This document shows positions 1-8,197 of a DNA stretch of 64,000 nt, piece by piece. The position numbers and the translations under genes are program-made. The notes under the pieces are model-generated. The model had not been told where the DNA came from. It worked only from the letters and a program-made list of their open reading frames with translations, and did not search any database. The stretch lies in NCBI GenBank assembly GCA_005884115.1, contig VAXW01000005.1, forward strand, positions 558,001 through 622,000, read 5' to 3'. The DNA comes from Actinomycetota bacterium (GTDB lineage Bacteria > Actinomycetota > Thermoleophilia > Solirubrobacterales > Solirubrobacteraceae). The first letter of the stretch is position 1, and the number at the start of each line of letters is the position of its first letter.

Positions 1-245
1 AGCTCGCCGGTGGGCTTGTACGTGACGCGGAAGTGCTCGATCATGTCGTCGCGCTTGTCCTCGTCGACGGGCAGCTCCTCTGAGATCTGGACCCACTCCG
101 TCTCGTCGAATTCCTCCGTGGCGAAGATTTCCTGATCGACCTCGGGCGAGTCGTCGACCACGATCAGGACCTCGGTCTGAGGGTTGTAGTACGTGCCGGG
201 CCGGATGCTGAGCTCGTCGAGTGCTATGCGGCGCGCGCTGCTCAT
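1..245 (-). CDS. hypothetical acidic protein (3' end outside window)
   Basis: The frame opens with ATG at 245 and runs leftwards off the window edge, so only the first 81 or so residues are visible. The peptide begins MSSARRIALDELSIRPGTYY and continues as a short hydrophobic strand (VLIVVDD) followed by a strongly acidic stretch. No signal peptide, membrane segment or known motif is visible and I do not recognise the family. Codon use is G/C-ending like the neighbours and there is no internal stop. It lies just downstream of the small membrane protein on the same strand, about 35 bases away, so the two may be co-transcribed. Confidence 0.6.
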   Translation of the reverse strand, partial: MSSARRIALDELSIRPGTYYNPQTEVLIVVDDSPEVDQEIFATEEFDETEWVQISEELPVDEDKRDDMIEHFRVTYKPTGE

Positions 246-280
246 TTCGTGCGTTTATACCCGACCGGCAGCGTCATGAC

Positions 281-721
281 TCACGGCTCGAGTTCGGCCA
301 GCGTTCGCGCGACCTCGCTGTCGACGTCCAGCTGCTCGAGGCCCTGGCGGGCGCGCCGTTCGTTGCGTGCGACGACGAGCTGGCGAACCTCCTCCGTCAG
401 GCCCGCCTCGTGCGCCGGCGGCGGCTCCTCGGCGAGCAGTCGCTCGACCTCGGCCTCGATGTCGAGCTCCGGCTCACCGCGGCGGCGCATGCGTTCGCTG
501 CGCGCGCTGAGCATCTGGCGGATCTCGAGCTCGCGTTCTGCGCGCCCGGCCGGCGAGTTGGGGGCCGGCAGATGCCAGCCGCCGCTCGCATCACGTTCGG
601 GCGCCAGCCCGCCTTTCCCGATCTCGTCATAGGCGCTGCCGCGGCCGAGCAGGAAGAAGATCGACATCACGACCGAGAACGCGACCGCTCCGAACACGAC
701 GATCGGAAAGACGCTCTGCAC
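281..721 (-). CDS. small single-pass membrane protein with internal repeat
   Basis: 146 residues starting at ATG 721. Residues about 5-27 form one hydrophobic segment (VVFGAVAFSVVMSIFFLLG), so the protein is probably anchored with the charged remainder in the cytoplasm. The soluble part contains two copies of a roughly 31-residue unit, one beginning RQMLSARSER and one RQLVVARNER, each carrying a G-x3-LD-x3-EV pattern; 16 of 31 aligned positions match. I do not recognise the family. It is divergent from the acyl-CoA dehydrogenase gene, and the shared 127-base intergenic region holds a perfect inverted repeat. The frame could be co-transcribed with the partial gene at the window edge. Confidence 0.65.
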   Translation of the reverse strand: MQSVFPIVVFGAVAFSVVMSIFFLLGRGSAYDEIGKGGLAPERDASGGWHLPAPNSPAGRAERELEIRQMLSARSERMRRRGEPELDIEAEVERLLAEEPPPAHEAGLTEEVRQLVVARNERRARQGLEQLDVDSEVARTLAELEP

Positions 722-772
722 GCTGAGATTGTTGCCGATCGGCCAGCGCTCCGCTACTCTGCTGGGCCGAGG

Positions 773-788
773 TTGACTGACCAGTCAA
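773..788. promoter_or_regulatory. TetR-type operator candidate
   Basis: TTGACTGACCAGTCAA is a perfect 7+7 inverted repeat with a 2-base centre. It lies 60 bases before the acyl-CoA dehydrogenase start and 51 bases before the divergent membrane-protein start. Length, symmetry and position between divergent genes fit operators of TetR-family fatty-acid regulators. No regulator gene is encoded nearby, so the binding protein is unknown. Confidence 0.6.
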
Positions 789-848
789 TCGAGATCGGGG
801 GCCGCCCGTCCTCCGGGGCCGGTGAGCGCCAGTTAGGAGGGCAACAAA

Positions 849-2021
849 ATGGTCGATTTCACGCTCACTGACGAGCAGCGGAACCTCCGCGAGATGGCCC
901 ACGACTTTGCGGTCGGGGAGATTCGCCCAGTCGCCTGGGAGTACGACCGCGACGCGACCTGGCCGCAGGAGATCATCGAGAAGGCGTGGGAGGTGGGTCT
1001 CATGAACTCCCACATCCCCGAGGAGTACGGCGGCGCGGGGGCCGGCTACCTCGACGGCTGCCTGATCGAGGAGGAGCTCTCGTGGGGCTGCTCGGGCATC
1101 CAGACAACCCTCGGATGCAACGGGCTGGCCACCGCGCCGGTCATCATCGGCGCCTCAGAGGCCGTGAAGCAGGACTACCTCGGGCGCTTGACCGAGGCGC
1201 CCTTGCTCGCCTCCTTCTGCCTGACCGAGCCAGACGCGGGCTCAGACGTTTCGAGCATGCGCACGACGGCTGTCAGGCGCGGCGACAAGTACGTGATCAA
1301 CGGCTCGAAGTGCTTCATCACGAACGGCGGCCACGCCAACTGGTACACGGTTTACGCCAAGACCGACAAGGACGCTGGGCACCGCGGCATCTCGGCTTTC
1401 GTCGTGCCGCGCGACGCGGGCGTGGTCGTGGACAAGAAGGAGGACAAGCTCGGCCAGCGCGCATCGAACACCGCGACCATCTCCTTCAACGACGTGGAGG
1501 TCCCGGCCGAGAACCTGATCGGCGAGGAGAACCAGGGCTTCAAGATCGCGATGATGACGCTCGACCGCACGCGCCCTGGGGTTGCGGCGATGGCCGTCGG
1601 TATCGCGCGCGCCGCGTTCGAGTTCGCGACCGACTACTCGCGCGAGCGCGTCCAGTTCGGCGTGCCGATCGCCATGCACCAGGCGATCCAGTTCATGATC
1701 GCCGACATGGCCACCGAGATCGAGGCGGCGCGCCTGCTGACGTGGAAGTCGGCCGTGACGCTCGACCAGGGAGAGCGCAACACGCTGATCTCCTCGCATG
1801 CCAAGCGCTTCGCGGCTGACACGGCGATGAAGGTGGCGACCGACGCGGTACAGGTCTACGGCGGCTACGGCTTCATCAAGGAGTACCCGGTGGAGAAGCT
1901 GTTCCGCGACGCCAAGATCATGCAGCTGTACGAGGGCACCTCGCAGATCCAGCGCCTCGTGATCGCGCGCGAAACACTCTTGCCGCGACGCGCGGAGGAG
2001 CCGACGGCGGTGGCCGCCTAG
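849..2021 (+). CDS. acyl-CoA dehydrogenase
   Basis: 390 residues, the usual length of a short/medium-chain acyl-CoA dehydrogenase. These FAD enzymes form the trans-2,3 double bond in acyl-CoA and pass electrons to ETF. The start ATG follows a good ribosome binding site (TTAGGAGGG, about 7 bases upstream). The order is the helical N-terminal domain, the FAD-binding middle domain (CLTEPDAGSD around residue 125; FITNGGHANW) and the C-terminal helical domain with YGGYGFIKEYPVEKLFRD. The catalytic glutamate is in QLYEGTSQIQR near residue 366. Together with the downstream hydratase/dehydrogenase fusion it suggests beta-oxidation. Substrate chain length cannot be told from sequence; a branched-chain or butyryl-CoA enzyme is possible. 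Confidence 0.95.
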   Translation: MVDFTLTDEQRNLREMAHDFAVGEIRPVAWEYDRDATWPQEIIEKAWEVGLMNSHIPEEYGGAGAGYLDGCLIEEELSWGCSGIQTTLGCNGLATAPVIIGASEAVKQDYLGRLTEAPLLASFCLTEPDAGSDVSSMRTTAVRRGDKYVINGSKCFITNGGHANWYTVYAKTDKDAGHRGISAFVVPRDAGVVVDKKEDKLGQRASNTATISFNDVEVPAENLIGEENQGFKIAMMTLDRTRPGVAAMAVGIARAAFEFATDYSRERVQFGVPIAMHQAIQFMIADMATEIEAARLLTWKSAVTLDQGERNTLISSHAKRFAADTAMKVATDAVQVYGGYGFIKEYPVEKLFRDAKIMQLYEGTSQIQRLVIARETLLPRRAEEPTAVAA

Positions 2022-2090
2022 CGCGGCTGGCTACCTGACGCCTTCAGGATCCGACGAGTCGCGAGCGGTCCGGGCTGCGCGGCGCCTGCC

Positions 2091-3020
2091 TCAGCCGATC
2101 ACGAGCGGCTGCCCGTAGTTGGACACCTGCGCGCCGCTCACTAGCACGAGCACCCGGTAGACGCCCCGGCGCACGTCCACGGTCTTGCTGTAGCGCGAGC
2201 TGCTCGCGTTGCGTGGACGAAGCACGGTCCCGCCCCGGCGCACGAGCACGCCACGCCCGTGCGTGATGCGAAGGATGCCGACCTGGGCGCCGTTCTCGGC
2301 GGGCGTCACGGTGCCGCTGAAGCGAGCGCGGTGACGGCCGACGTGCTTGACGTGGCTGGACACGCGCACGGCCACGTTCTCGAGCGCGACAGGGCTGATG
2401 ACCGGCGGCTTGGTCGTCGTCACGACGCGAAACTGCGAGACCACGCTCAGCCCGAGCACGGGGAAGGAGAAGCTCCCGCTCGCGGTCGTGAGCTCGGGGT
2501 TGCCAAGGTTCTGGAAGCCGACGGTGAACGGGAACGCACTCGCTTGCAGGACGACCGTGCGGCCGCCGTTGTTGGTTCCCGACAGCGTTCCCTGCACGAC
2601 CACCGTGCCGCCGAACAGCACGGGGTTGGGCGAAGCGAGGATCTGGATCGACAGCGGCACCTTCGTCGTCAGCAGCACGCGGTCGGCTCCGATCGAGGCG
2701 CCGGCGGCGTTGACCGCGACGAGCCGGTAGTGGTAGATCGTGATCGGCTGAAGCCCGCTGATCGCGATGCGCACGCTCACGGGATGCGTGCCTGAGCCGG
2801 CGTCTGCGATCGCGCTCTGGCTGCCATAGGCCCTCGTGGGCCCGTACTGGAAGTAGTAGGAGGTATTGCTGCCGTTCGGCGTCACCGTGCCGGTTAGCAC
2901 CGCCGAGCTAAAGCTCACGTTGCGCGCTTTGCCGGTCGACACGCCCGGTTTGCTCACCGCCGCAGCTGCCGACGGAGCGGCGAGCACGGCGAGCGCGAGG
3001 AAGGTCGCCGCCCGCGCCAT
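2091..3020 (-). CDS. secreted Fn3-like repeat protein
   Basis: I chose the internal ATG at 3020 because it begins directly with a signal peptide (MARAATFLALAVLAAPSAAA). The in-frame ATG at 3107 would add 29 Arg-rich residues that do not look like an export signal. The mature part of about 285 residues starts with a fibronectin-III-like domain (residues about 25-115) containing YYFQYGPT and YHYRLVAVNAAG, typical of extracellular Fn3 domains in this group. Two further Ig-like beta domains with GTVTP/GTLSG motifs follow. No catalytic residues or cell-wall anchor were found. It probably has a structural or adhesive role outside the cell. The gene is convergent with the acyl-CoA dehydrogenase. Confidence 0.75.
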   Translation of the reverse strand: MARAATFLALAVLAAPSAAAAVSKPGVSTGKARNVSFSSAVLTGTVTPNGSNTSYYFQYGPTRAYGSQSAIADAGSGTHPVSVRIAISGLQPITIYHYRLVAVNAAGASIGADRVLLTTKVPLSIQILASPNPVLFGGTVVVQGTLSGTNNGGRTVVLQASAFPFTVGFQNLGNPELTTASGSFSFPVLGLSVVSQFRVVTTTKPPVISPVALENVAVRVSSHVKHVGRHRARFSGTVTPAENGAQVGILRITHGRGVLVRRGGTVLRPRNASSSRYSKTVDVRRGVYRVLVLVSGAQVSNYGQPLVIG

Positions 3021-3257
3021 GCGCGATCGCCGCCTCCCGCGCACGCAGCTTGGCGCCCGCGCCCGCGATCGATCCAGTGGGCCTTCGCCTGCTGCTGTGC
3101 CGTTCATCGGTGCCTCCCGGTGCGCGCTCGCGTTGGCCTGTCTCCCTTAAGAACTCTCTTACCCGCCGAGAGGTGCGCCGTTACCCCAGCGGCGCCGCGC
3201 CCGTCGGCGCCACTCGACTAGGCTGCCGCAACGGTAGTCGTAGAGGAGATCTGAAGC

Positions 3258-5264
3258 ATGTTCGTATTCAAGGCCGCTGTCGTGGGCGCCGGCACGATGG
3301 GAGGGCAGATCGCGCAGACGATCGCCGCGGCGGGCATCCCGGTGGTGCTCAAGGACATCGATCAGGAGCTCGTGCAGGCGGGCCTGCAGGAGGCTCGCAA
3401 CGTGACGGAGGGCCAGCTCTCCAAGCTCGCCGAGCGTGGCAAGCTCACGGCCGAGGAGGCCGCCTCGCAGCTGGAGGCGGTGGTGGGGCGCATCCAAGGA
3501 ACGACCTCCTATGAGGGCTTCGGTGAGGTGGACTTCGTGATCGAGGCCGTTCCGGAGAAGATGGAGATCAAGCTCGAGGTCTTCTCGCAGCTTGACGCGG
3601 TCACGCCCTCGCACGCGATCCTCGCTTCCAACACCTCCTCGCTCTCGATCACGGAGATCGGCGAGGCCACCCTGCGCCCCGAAAAGGTCGTCGGCTTCCA
3701 CTACTTCTATCCCGCGTCGATCATGCCCTTGATCGAGATCGTCGAGAGCGAAGACACCTCGCCGGAAACTGTGTGTGCGGCTGTGACCTTCGCGCAGGCG
3801 ATCCGCAAGCAGCCGATCACGTGTGCCGAGGTCCCGGGGTTCGTGGTCAACCGCATCCTCAACGCCGGCACATCGGAGGTGTGGCGCGAGCAGGAGGAGA
3901 AGGGGCTCTCGATCAAGAAGATCGACGAGGGCCTCGGCGCGGCGGGGATCATCCCGGTCGGCCCCTATCACCTCGTCAACCTGCTCGGGCTGGACACGGT
4001 GCTGCACGTCGCCGAACACCTCGCCCAGTCCTACGGCGAGGAGCGCTTCTACGTGCCCAAGGGCATGCAGAAGCTCGTCTCCGAGGGCAAGCTCGGAGCC
4101 AAGACCGGCGGCGACGGCTTCTACGACCCGCAGGGCGAGCCAAACCTCGCCGGCGAGGGCGAGCCCGACGTCGAGCAGCTCGTCGAGCTGCTGTCCCTGA
4201 AGACGCTGATCGAGGCGTGCCTGGTCGTGGAGGAGGGCGTGGCCACGCATCGGGACATCGACTTCGCGATGATGGCGGGCGCCGGGCTCGATCCGCGACG
4301 GGGCCTTCTGCCTCCGTTCATGAAGGCCGACTCAGAGGGTCTCGATCAGATCCTCGAGCGCATGGAGCGCGCGCGCGAGCGCTACGGCGAGCGCTTTGCC
4401 GCACCCACGCTGCTGCGCCGCATGATCGCGCAGGGCCGCCTGGGACAGAAGAGCGGGCAGGGCTTCTACCCGTACCCGCAGCCCGATGCCGAGCAGCCGG
4501 CGGAGCTGGTGAAGCTCGAGACGCGCGGCGATGGGGTGGCGATCGCATGGCTGGCGCACGGGCAGATGAACGCGATCTCCCCCCAGCTCGCCGGTGACCT
4601 CGCGAAGGTGTGGCGCGGCGTCAAGGAGGCGGGCGTGCGCGCGCTGGTGATCGCGTCCTCAAACCCGTTCCTGTTCTCGGCGGGGGCGGACATCAAGGCG
4701 TTCACCTCGCTCGACGCCGCCTCGGGCGCGCAGCTGCTCGATGAGACCCACGCGCTGTTTCGCGAGATGGGCTCGGACGGCACCGCGACCATCGCCGCGG
4801 TCAACGGCCTCGCGTTCGGCGGTGGCTGCGAGCTCGCGATGGCCTGTGACGTGCGCATCGCCGCGCGCGCCGCCCTGTTCGGGCAACCCGAGATCAAGCT
4901 CGGGATCATCCCCGGCTTCGGCGGCACGCAGCGGCTACCGCGCCTGGCCGGCTCGGGCAAGGCGCTCGAGATGAACATCGTCGGCGACCCGATCCTGGCT
5001 GACGAAGCCTTCGAGCTGGGGCTCGTCAACCGCGTGGTCGACGATCACGAGCTGCTCGACACGGCGCTGGCGTGGGCGCGCAAGCTCGCAAGCCAGGCCC
5101 CGCTGGCGCTCGAGCAGATCAAAAAGGTCTCCGCCGCGGGCGACCTCGACGCGGGCATCGAGGCCGAGAAGCGGGCGTTTGCTTCGGTCTTTCAGAGCGC
5201 CGACGCCCGCGAGGGGATCGCTGCGTTTCTCGCCAAACGGACGCCCCGCTTTGAAGGCCGCTAG
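3258..5264 (+). CDS. 3-hydroxyacyl-CoA dehydrogenase / enoyl-CoA hydratase fusion
   Basis: 668 residues preceded by an AGAGGAG ribosome binding site. The N-terminal half is a 3-hydroxyacyl-CoA dehydrogenase: the NAD-binding loop GAGTMGG is at residues 9-15, followed by EAVPEKMEIK, SNTSSLSI, the catalytic region GFHYFYPA and C-terminal helical domains (VPGFVVNRIL). The last 250 residues are a crotonase-type hydratase with oxyanion-hole segments FLFSAGADIKAF and GLAFGGGCELAMACD, and both expected catalytic glutamates (GGGCE and GQPEIKLG). The enzyme would hydrate enoyl-CoA and oxidise the hydroxyacyl product. The domain order is the reverse of E. coli FadB, whose hydratase is N-terminal. The 3' end overlaps the sirtuin gene. 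Confidence 0.95.
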   Translation: MFVFKAAVVGAGTMGGQIAQTIAAAGIPVVLKDIDQELVQAGLQEARNVTEGQLSKLAERGKLTAEEAASQLEAVVGRIQGTTSYEGFGEVDFVIEAVPEKMEIKLEVFSQLDAVTPSHAILASNTSSLSITEIGEATLRPEKVVGFHYFYPASIMPLIEIVESEDTSPETVCAAVTFAQAIRKQPITCAEVPGFVVNRILNAGTSEVWREQEEKGLSIKKIDEGLGAAGIIPVGPYHLVNLLGLDTVLHVAEHLAQSYGEERFYVPKGMQKLVSEGKLGAKTGGDGFYDPQGEPNLAGEGEPDVEQLVELLSLKTLIEACLVVEEGVATHRDIDFAMMAGAGLDPRRGLLPPFMKADSEGLDQILERMERARERYGERFAAPTLLRRMIAQGRLGQKSGQGFYPYPQPDAEQPAELVKLETRGDGVAIAWLAHGQMNAISPQLAGDLAKVWRGVKEAGVRALVIASSNPFLFSAGADIKAFTSLDAASGAQLLDETHALFREMGSDGTATIAAVNGLAFGGGCELAMACDVRIAARAALFGQPEIKLGIIPGFGGTQRLPRLAGSGKALEMNIVGDPILADEAFELGLVNRVVDDHELLDTALAWARKLASQAPLALEQIKKVSAAGDLDAGIEAEKRAFASVFQSADAREGIAAFLAKRTPRFEGR

Positions 5265-6072
5265 CCGCTCAGCGCCCGAGCAACCTTCGCGCTTGCCGCG
5301 CCTGGCACGCCTCGCCGAGCTGGTGCAGGGTGCGAGCTCGGTTGTCGCGCTGACCGGCGCCGGCATCTCGGTGCCGTCGGGGATCCCCGACTTCCGCACG
5401 CCCGGCAGCGGCCTGTGGGAGAGGGTCGACCCGATGGAGGTGGCGCACATCGACGCCTTCCACGCCGACCCGGTGCGCTTCTGGCGCTTCTACGGCGAGC
5501 GCTTTGCGACGCTCGGCGAGAAGCAGCCCAACGCGGCTCACCGCGCGCTCGCCGCGCTGGAGCGCGCCGGGCGACTTGACGCGGTGATCACCCAGAACAT
5601 CGATCTGCTGCACCGCAAGGCGGGCACGCAGGAGCTCGTGGAGGTGCACGGCAGCATCGCCGGTTGCTCGTGCCTGAGCTGCGGCGCGAGCGTCACGGCC
5701 GAGCGGGCGCGCGCGCTGATGGCGGCGGACCCCGACGGGGTGCCCCGCTGCGAGGGTTGTGAGACGCCGCTCAAGCCCGACGTGGTGCTGTTCGGCGAGC
5801 TTCTGCCCGAAGCCGCCCTCAGGCGCGCCGAGCAGCTGTGCGCCGGGGCCGAGCTGTTGCTGTGCATCGGCTCATCGCTCGAGGTCTATCCGGTCGCGGC
5901 GCTGCCCGAGCTCACCCTGCGGTCCGGCGGTGCGATCGCCATCGTTACGCAGGGGGCCACGCCGCTGGATGAGCTCGCGAGCGTGCGCCTGCACGGCGAC
6001 GTTGTGCACGAGCTGCAGGTGCTGCTGGGCGCGCTCGAGCTGCCAGTGCCCTGGGAGCATCTGATCACGTGA
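5251..6072 (+). CDS. cobB: Sir2-family NAD-dependent protein deacylase
   Basis: About 273 residues. The start is uncertain: TTG 5251 is used because it gives a normal N-terminus and a 14-base overlap with the preceding gene. The frame remains open to an ATG at 5179, which would add 24 non-conserved residues. Sirtuin motifs are complete: GAGISVPSGIPDFR for NAD binding, TQNIDLLHRKAG, the catalytic histidine in VEVHGS, a four-cysteine zinc site (CSCLSC and CEGC), and GSSLEVYP. The product should remove acyl groups from lysines, releasing nicotinamide. Overlap with a beta-oxidation gene suggests a role in acyl-CoA metabolism control, as for CobB-regulated acyl-CoA enzymes elsewhere; this link is inferred. 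Confidence 0.92.
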   Translation: MKAASRSAPEQPSRLPRLARLAELVQGASSVVALTGAGISVPSGIPDFRTPGSGLWERVDPMEVAHIDAFHADPVRFWRFYGERFATLGEKQPNAAHRALAALERAGRLDAVITQNIDLLHRKAGTQELVEVHGSIAGCSCLSCGASVTAERARALMAADPDGVPRCEGCETPLKPDVVLFGELLPEAALRRAEQLCAGAELLLCIGSSLEVYPVAALPELTLRSGGAIAIVTQGATPLDELASVRLHGDVVHELQVLLGALELPVPWEHLIT

Positions 6073-6075
6073 TCA
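6062..6075. repeat. 14-base perfect palindrome over the sirtuin stop codon
   Basis: TGATCACGTGATCA is self-complementary and spans the TGA stop of the sirtuin gene in the short gap before the convergent aldo/keto reductase. It could be part of a bidirectional transcription end, but there is no T-run, so its role is unknown. Confidence 0.4.
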
Positions 6076-6089
6076 CGTCCTGACGGGGC

Positions 6090-6932
6090 TCAGGGACTAA
6101 GGAACGTGTCGGGGTCCGGGCCGATGCGCTCGCGGCGCTCGAGCGAGGCGATGGCACGCATCTGCTCCTCGCCGAGGTCGAAGTCGAAGACCTCGAAGTT
6201 GGCACGGATGCGCTCGGGCGTGACGGACTTCGGGATCACGACGTTTCCGATCTGCAGGTGCCAGCGGATCACGACCTGGGCGGGCGTGCGCGAGTGCGCC
6301 TCGGCGATCCGCTCGATCACCGCGTCGTCCAGCTCGCGGCCCTGACCCAACGGGCTCCAGGCCTCGGTAACGATCTCGAGGCGCTCGTGCTCGCGCCGCA
6401 GCGCCTCCTGCTGGAAGTAGGGGTGCAGCTCGACCTGGTTGATCGCAGGCGTCACGCCGGTCTCCTCAATGACGCGCCGCAGGTGGGCGGGCTGGAAGTT
6501 CGAGACCCCGATCGCGCGCGCGAGGCCTTCCTGCTGGAGCTCGATGAGCGATCGCCAGGTGTCGACGTAGAGATCCTGCGACGGCGCCGGCCAGTGGATG
6601 AGGTAGAGATCGACGTAGTCGAAGCCCAGGCGCTCGAGGCTGCGGCCTAGCGCCCGCTTGGCTCGCTCGTACCCCTGCTGGCTGTTCCAGCACTTGGTCG
6701 TGACGAACACCTGCTCGCGCTCGAGGCCGAAGCTGCGCACGGCCTCGCCCACGCCCTGCTCGTTCTGGTAGGCGGCGGCGGTGTCGATGTGCCGGTACCC
6801 GGCCGCGAGCGCCTCGAGCACGACCTCGGCGGTCTCCTCCGGCGGCACCTGAAAAACACCGAAGCCCAGCTGTGGGACCTCGACGCCGCCCCGCAGCGGA
6901 ACTCGCGCGACGCGCTCGGTGGGCGTGCTCAT
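6090..6932 (-). CDS. aldo/keto reductase
   Basis: 280 residues, typical for the NADPH-dependent AKR superfamily (2,5-diketo-gluconate reductase-like, AKR5 group). The TIM-barrel signatures are present: GYRHIDTAAAYQNEQGVGEA carries the catalytic Asp and Tyr, VTTKCWN the catalytic Lys, and YLIHWP the catalytic His. The cofactor region includes GVSNF and, near the C-terminus, IPKSVTPERIRAN, a standard NADP-binding segment. The full catalytic tetrad is therefore visible. The substrate cannot be predicted. It is followed upstream on the same strand by a second, divergent AKR-like gene, so the two may be an operon with promoter beyond 8172 or 9097. Confidence 0.93.
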   Translation of the reverse strand: MSTPTERVARVPLRGGVEVPQLGFGVFQVPPEETAEVVLEALAAGYRHIDTAAAYQNEQGVGEAVRSFGLEREQVFVTTKCWNSQQGYERAKRALGRSLERLGFDYVDLYLIHWPAPSQDLYVDTWRSLIELQQEGLARAIGVSNFQPAHLRRVIEETGVTPAINQVELHPYFQQEALRREHERLEIVTEAWSPLGQGRELDDAVIERIAEAHSRTPAQVVIRWHLQIGNVVIPKSVTPERIRANFEVFDFDLGEEQMRAIASLERRERIGPDPDTFLSP

Positions 6933-6981
6933 GCCCGCCCTTATTCCCCTGACGGCCGCGTCCGAATCATCACGCGGGCAA

Positions 6982-8172
6982 TCAGCGGGCGCCCGACAGC
7001 TCCGTGCGCGCGAGGTCGAGCTCTGGATCGATCTCCCAGCGCGCGGCCACGGCGGCGAGCGAGGGGTCTAGCTGCCAGCGGTCGGGCGCCTCGGCGCCCG
7101 CGTGTTCGGGGCTTGCGCCCTTCAGCGCCATGCAACCGGAGTTGTCGCCGATGGCCCGGATCGCCTGCACCTCCTCGGCGCCGAGGATGCCGCAGCCGGG
7201 GCCGGCGTCGGGACGGTCGGACCGCCGCGCGGCGAGCGCGCGCGCGAACGCGGCGAGCTCGGCGCGCTTGTCCTCCACCGCTCGAGCGCTTGAGCCGCGC
7301 TCCTGGATCAGCGTCGGAGCGGCGCAGCGGACCGGATCGTGGGCGAGGTTCCAGGCGCACGCGAGCTGCAGCATCGTCAGCTGATGGCGCTCGGCGATCG
7401 GGCGCATGCGCTCGAGCTTTGCGCGGCCGTCCTCGACCCAGCCGGCGGGGCGAAAGGCGCGGTGGTCGCGCTCTGAGAACTCGTGGCCGGGGAGCACGTC
7501 GTCGTGGAAGAGTCCCCCGTAGTCGACCACGCGCGTGATCAGCTTGACCTCGTGCTCGCGCGCCGCCGCCAGCGCGAGCTCGCCTGGCCACGGCTCGAGC
7601 GGGTTGAGGATGATCATCGCCCAGTCGATGTGCGCGGAGAAGCGCTCCAGGCAGGCGATGAGATCCAGCGTGAACCCGTTGGCTGGCCCGGGCGCCACGC
7701 CGAGCATGCGTGCCAGCCCAGCCTCGCGCACGCGCTCGAGCCCCTCCCACACGGCCGCGCACTGATACCCGCGCCGGTCCGGGTTGTGCAGCAGCAGCAG
7801 GTCGAAGCGCTCGGCGCCGCAGCGCTCGAGGCTGCGCTCGGTGGCCATGCGGATGTAGTCGGCGTAGGAGCTCTCTTGGCGCAGCCTGGGATCGGTGAAG
7901 CGCGGGTAGCCCTTGGCGCCCTCGCGCGCGCCCTCGTAGAAGTCGTGGCCGATGGCGCCCACGAGGCAGTAGTCCTCGCGGTCGATCCCAGCGAGCGCCT
8001 CGCCGAGCGCCCGATCGGCCTCGCCGGCGCCGTAGGCGTCGGCGGTGATCACCGTGTCGATGCCATCGCCCGGTCGCAGCAGCGCGCGCAGCCTGCCGTC
8101 GTCGAGGGGCTCGCCGAAGCTCATGAAGCGTCCGCCGCTCCACGTGCCGATCGCGGTCGGGCCGGGATCCAT
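6982..8172 (-). CDS. aldo/keto reductase-like protein
   Basis: 396 residues, longer than a standard AKR. Barrel features are recognisable: ITADAYGAGEADRALGEAL corresponds to the Asp/Tyr segment, DLLLLHNPDRRG to the His segment, and QLACAWNLAHDPV to the substrate-loop helix of the AKR fold. The usual catalytic-Lys segment is replaced by YCLVGAIGHDF, with no Lys at the expected place, so activity may differ from classical AKRs. The C-terminal 90 residues contain GPGCGILGAEE and form an extension. Codon use supports this frame over a long overlapping frame on the same strand. It lies 49 bases upstream of the second AKR gene. Confidence 0.8.
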   Translation of the reverse strand: MDPGPTAIGTWSGGRFMSFGEPLDDGRLRALLRPGDGIDTVITADAYGAGEADRALGEALAGIDREDYCLVGAIGHDFYEGAREGAKGYPRFTDPRLRQESSYADYIRMATERSLERCGAERFDLLLLHNPDRRGYQCAAVWEGLERVREAGLARMLGVAPGPANGFTLDLIACLERFSAHIDWAMIILNPLEPWPGELALAAAREHEVKLITRVVDYGGLFHDDVLPGHEFSERDHRAFRPAGWVEDGRAKLERMRPIAERHQLTMLQLACAWNLAHDPVRCAAPTLIQERGSSARAVEDKRAELAAFARALAARRSDRPDAGPGCGILGAEEVQAIRAIGDNSGCMALKGASPEHAGAEAPDRWQLDPSLAAVAARWEIDPELDLARTELSGAR

Positions 8173-8197
8173 GCTGCGCTCAGACTAGCTGCGGTCC

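Noticed and set aside
6941-8143. 400-residue Arg-rich open frame on the minus strand
   Set aside because: It is a shadow of the aldo/keto reductase-like gene at 6982-8172; composition is Arg/Ala/Gly with no motifs.
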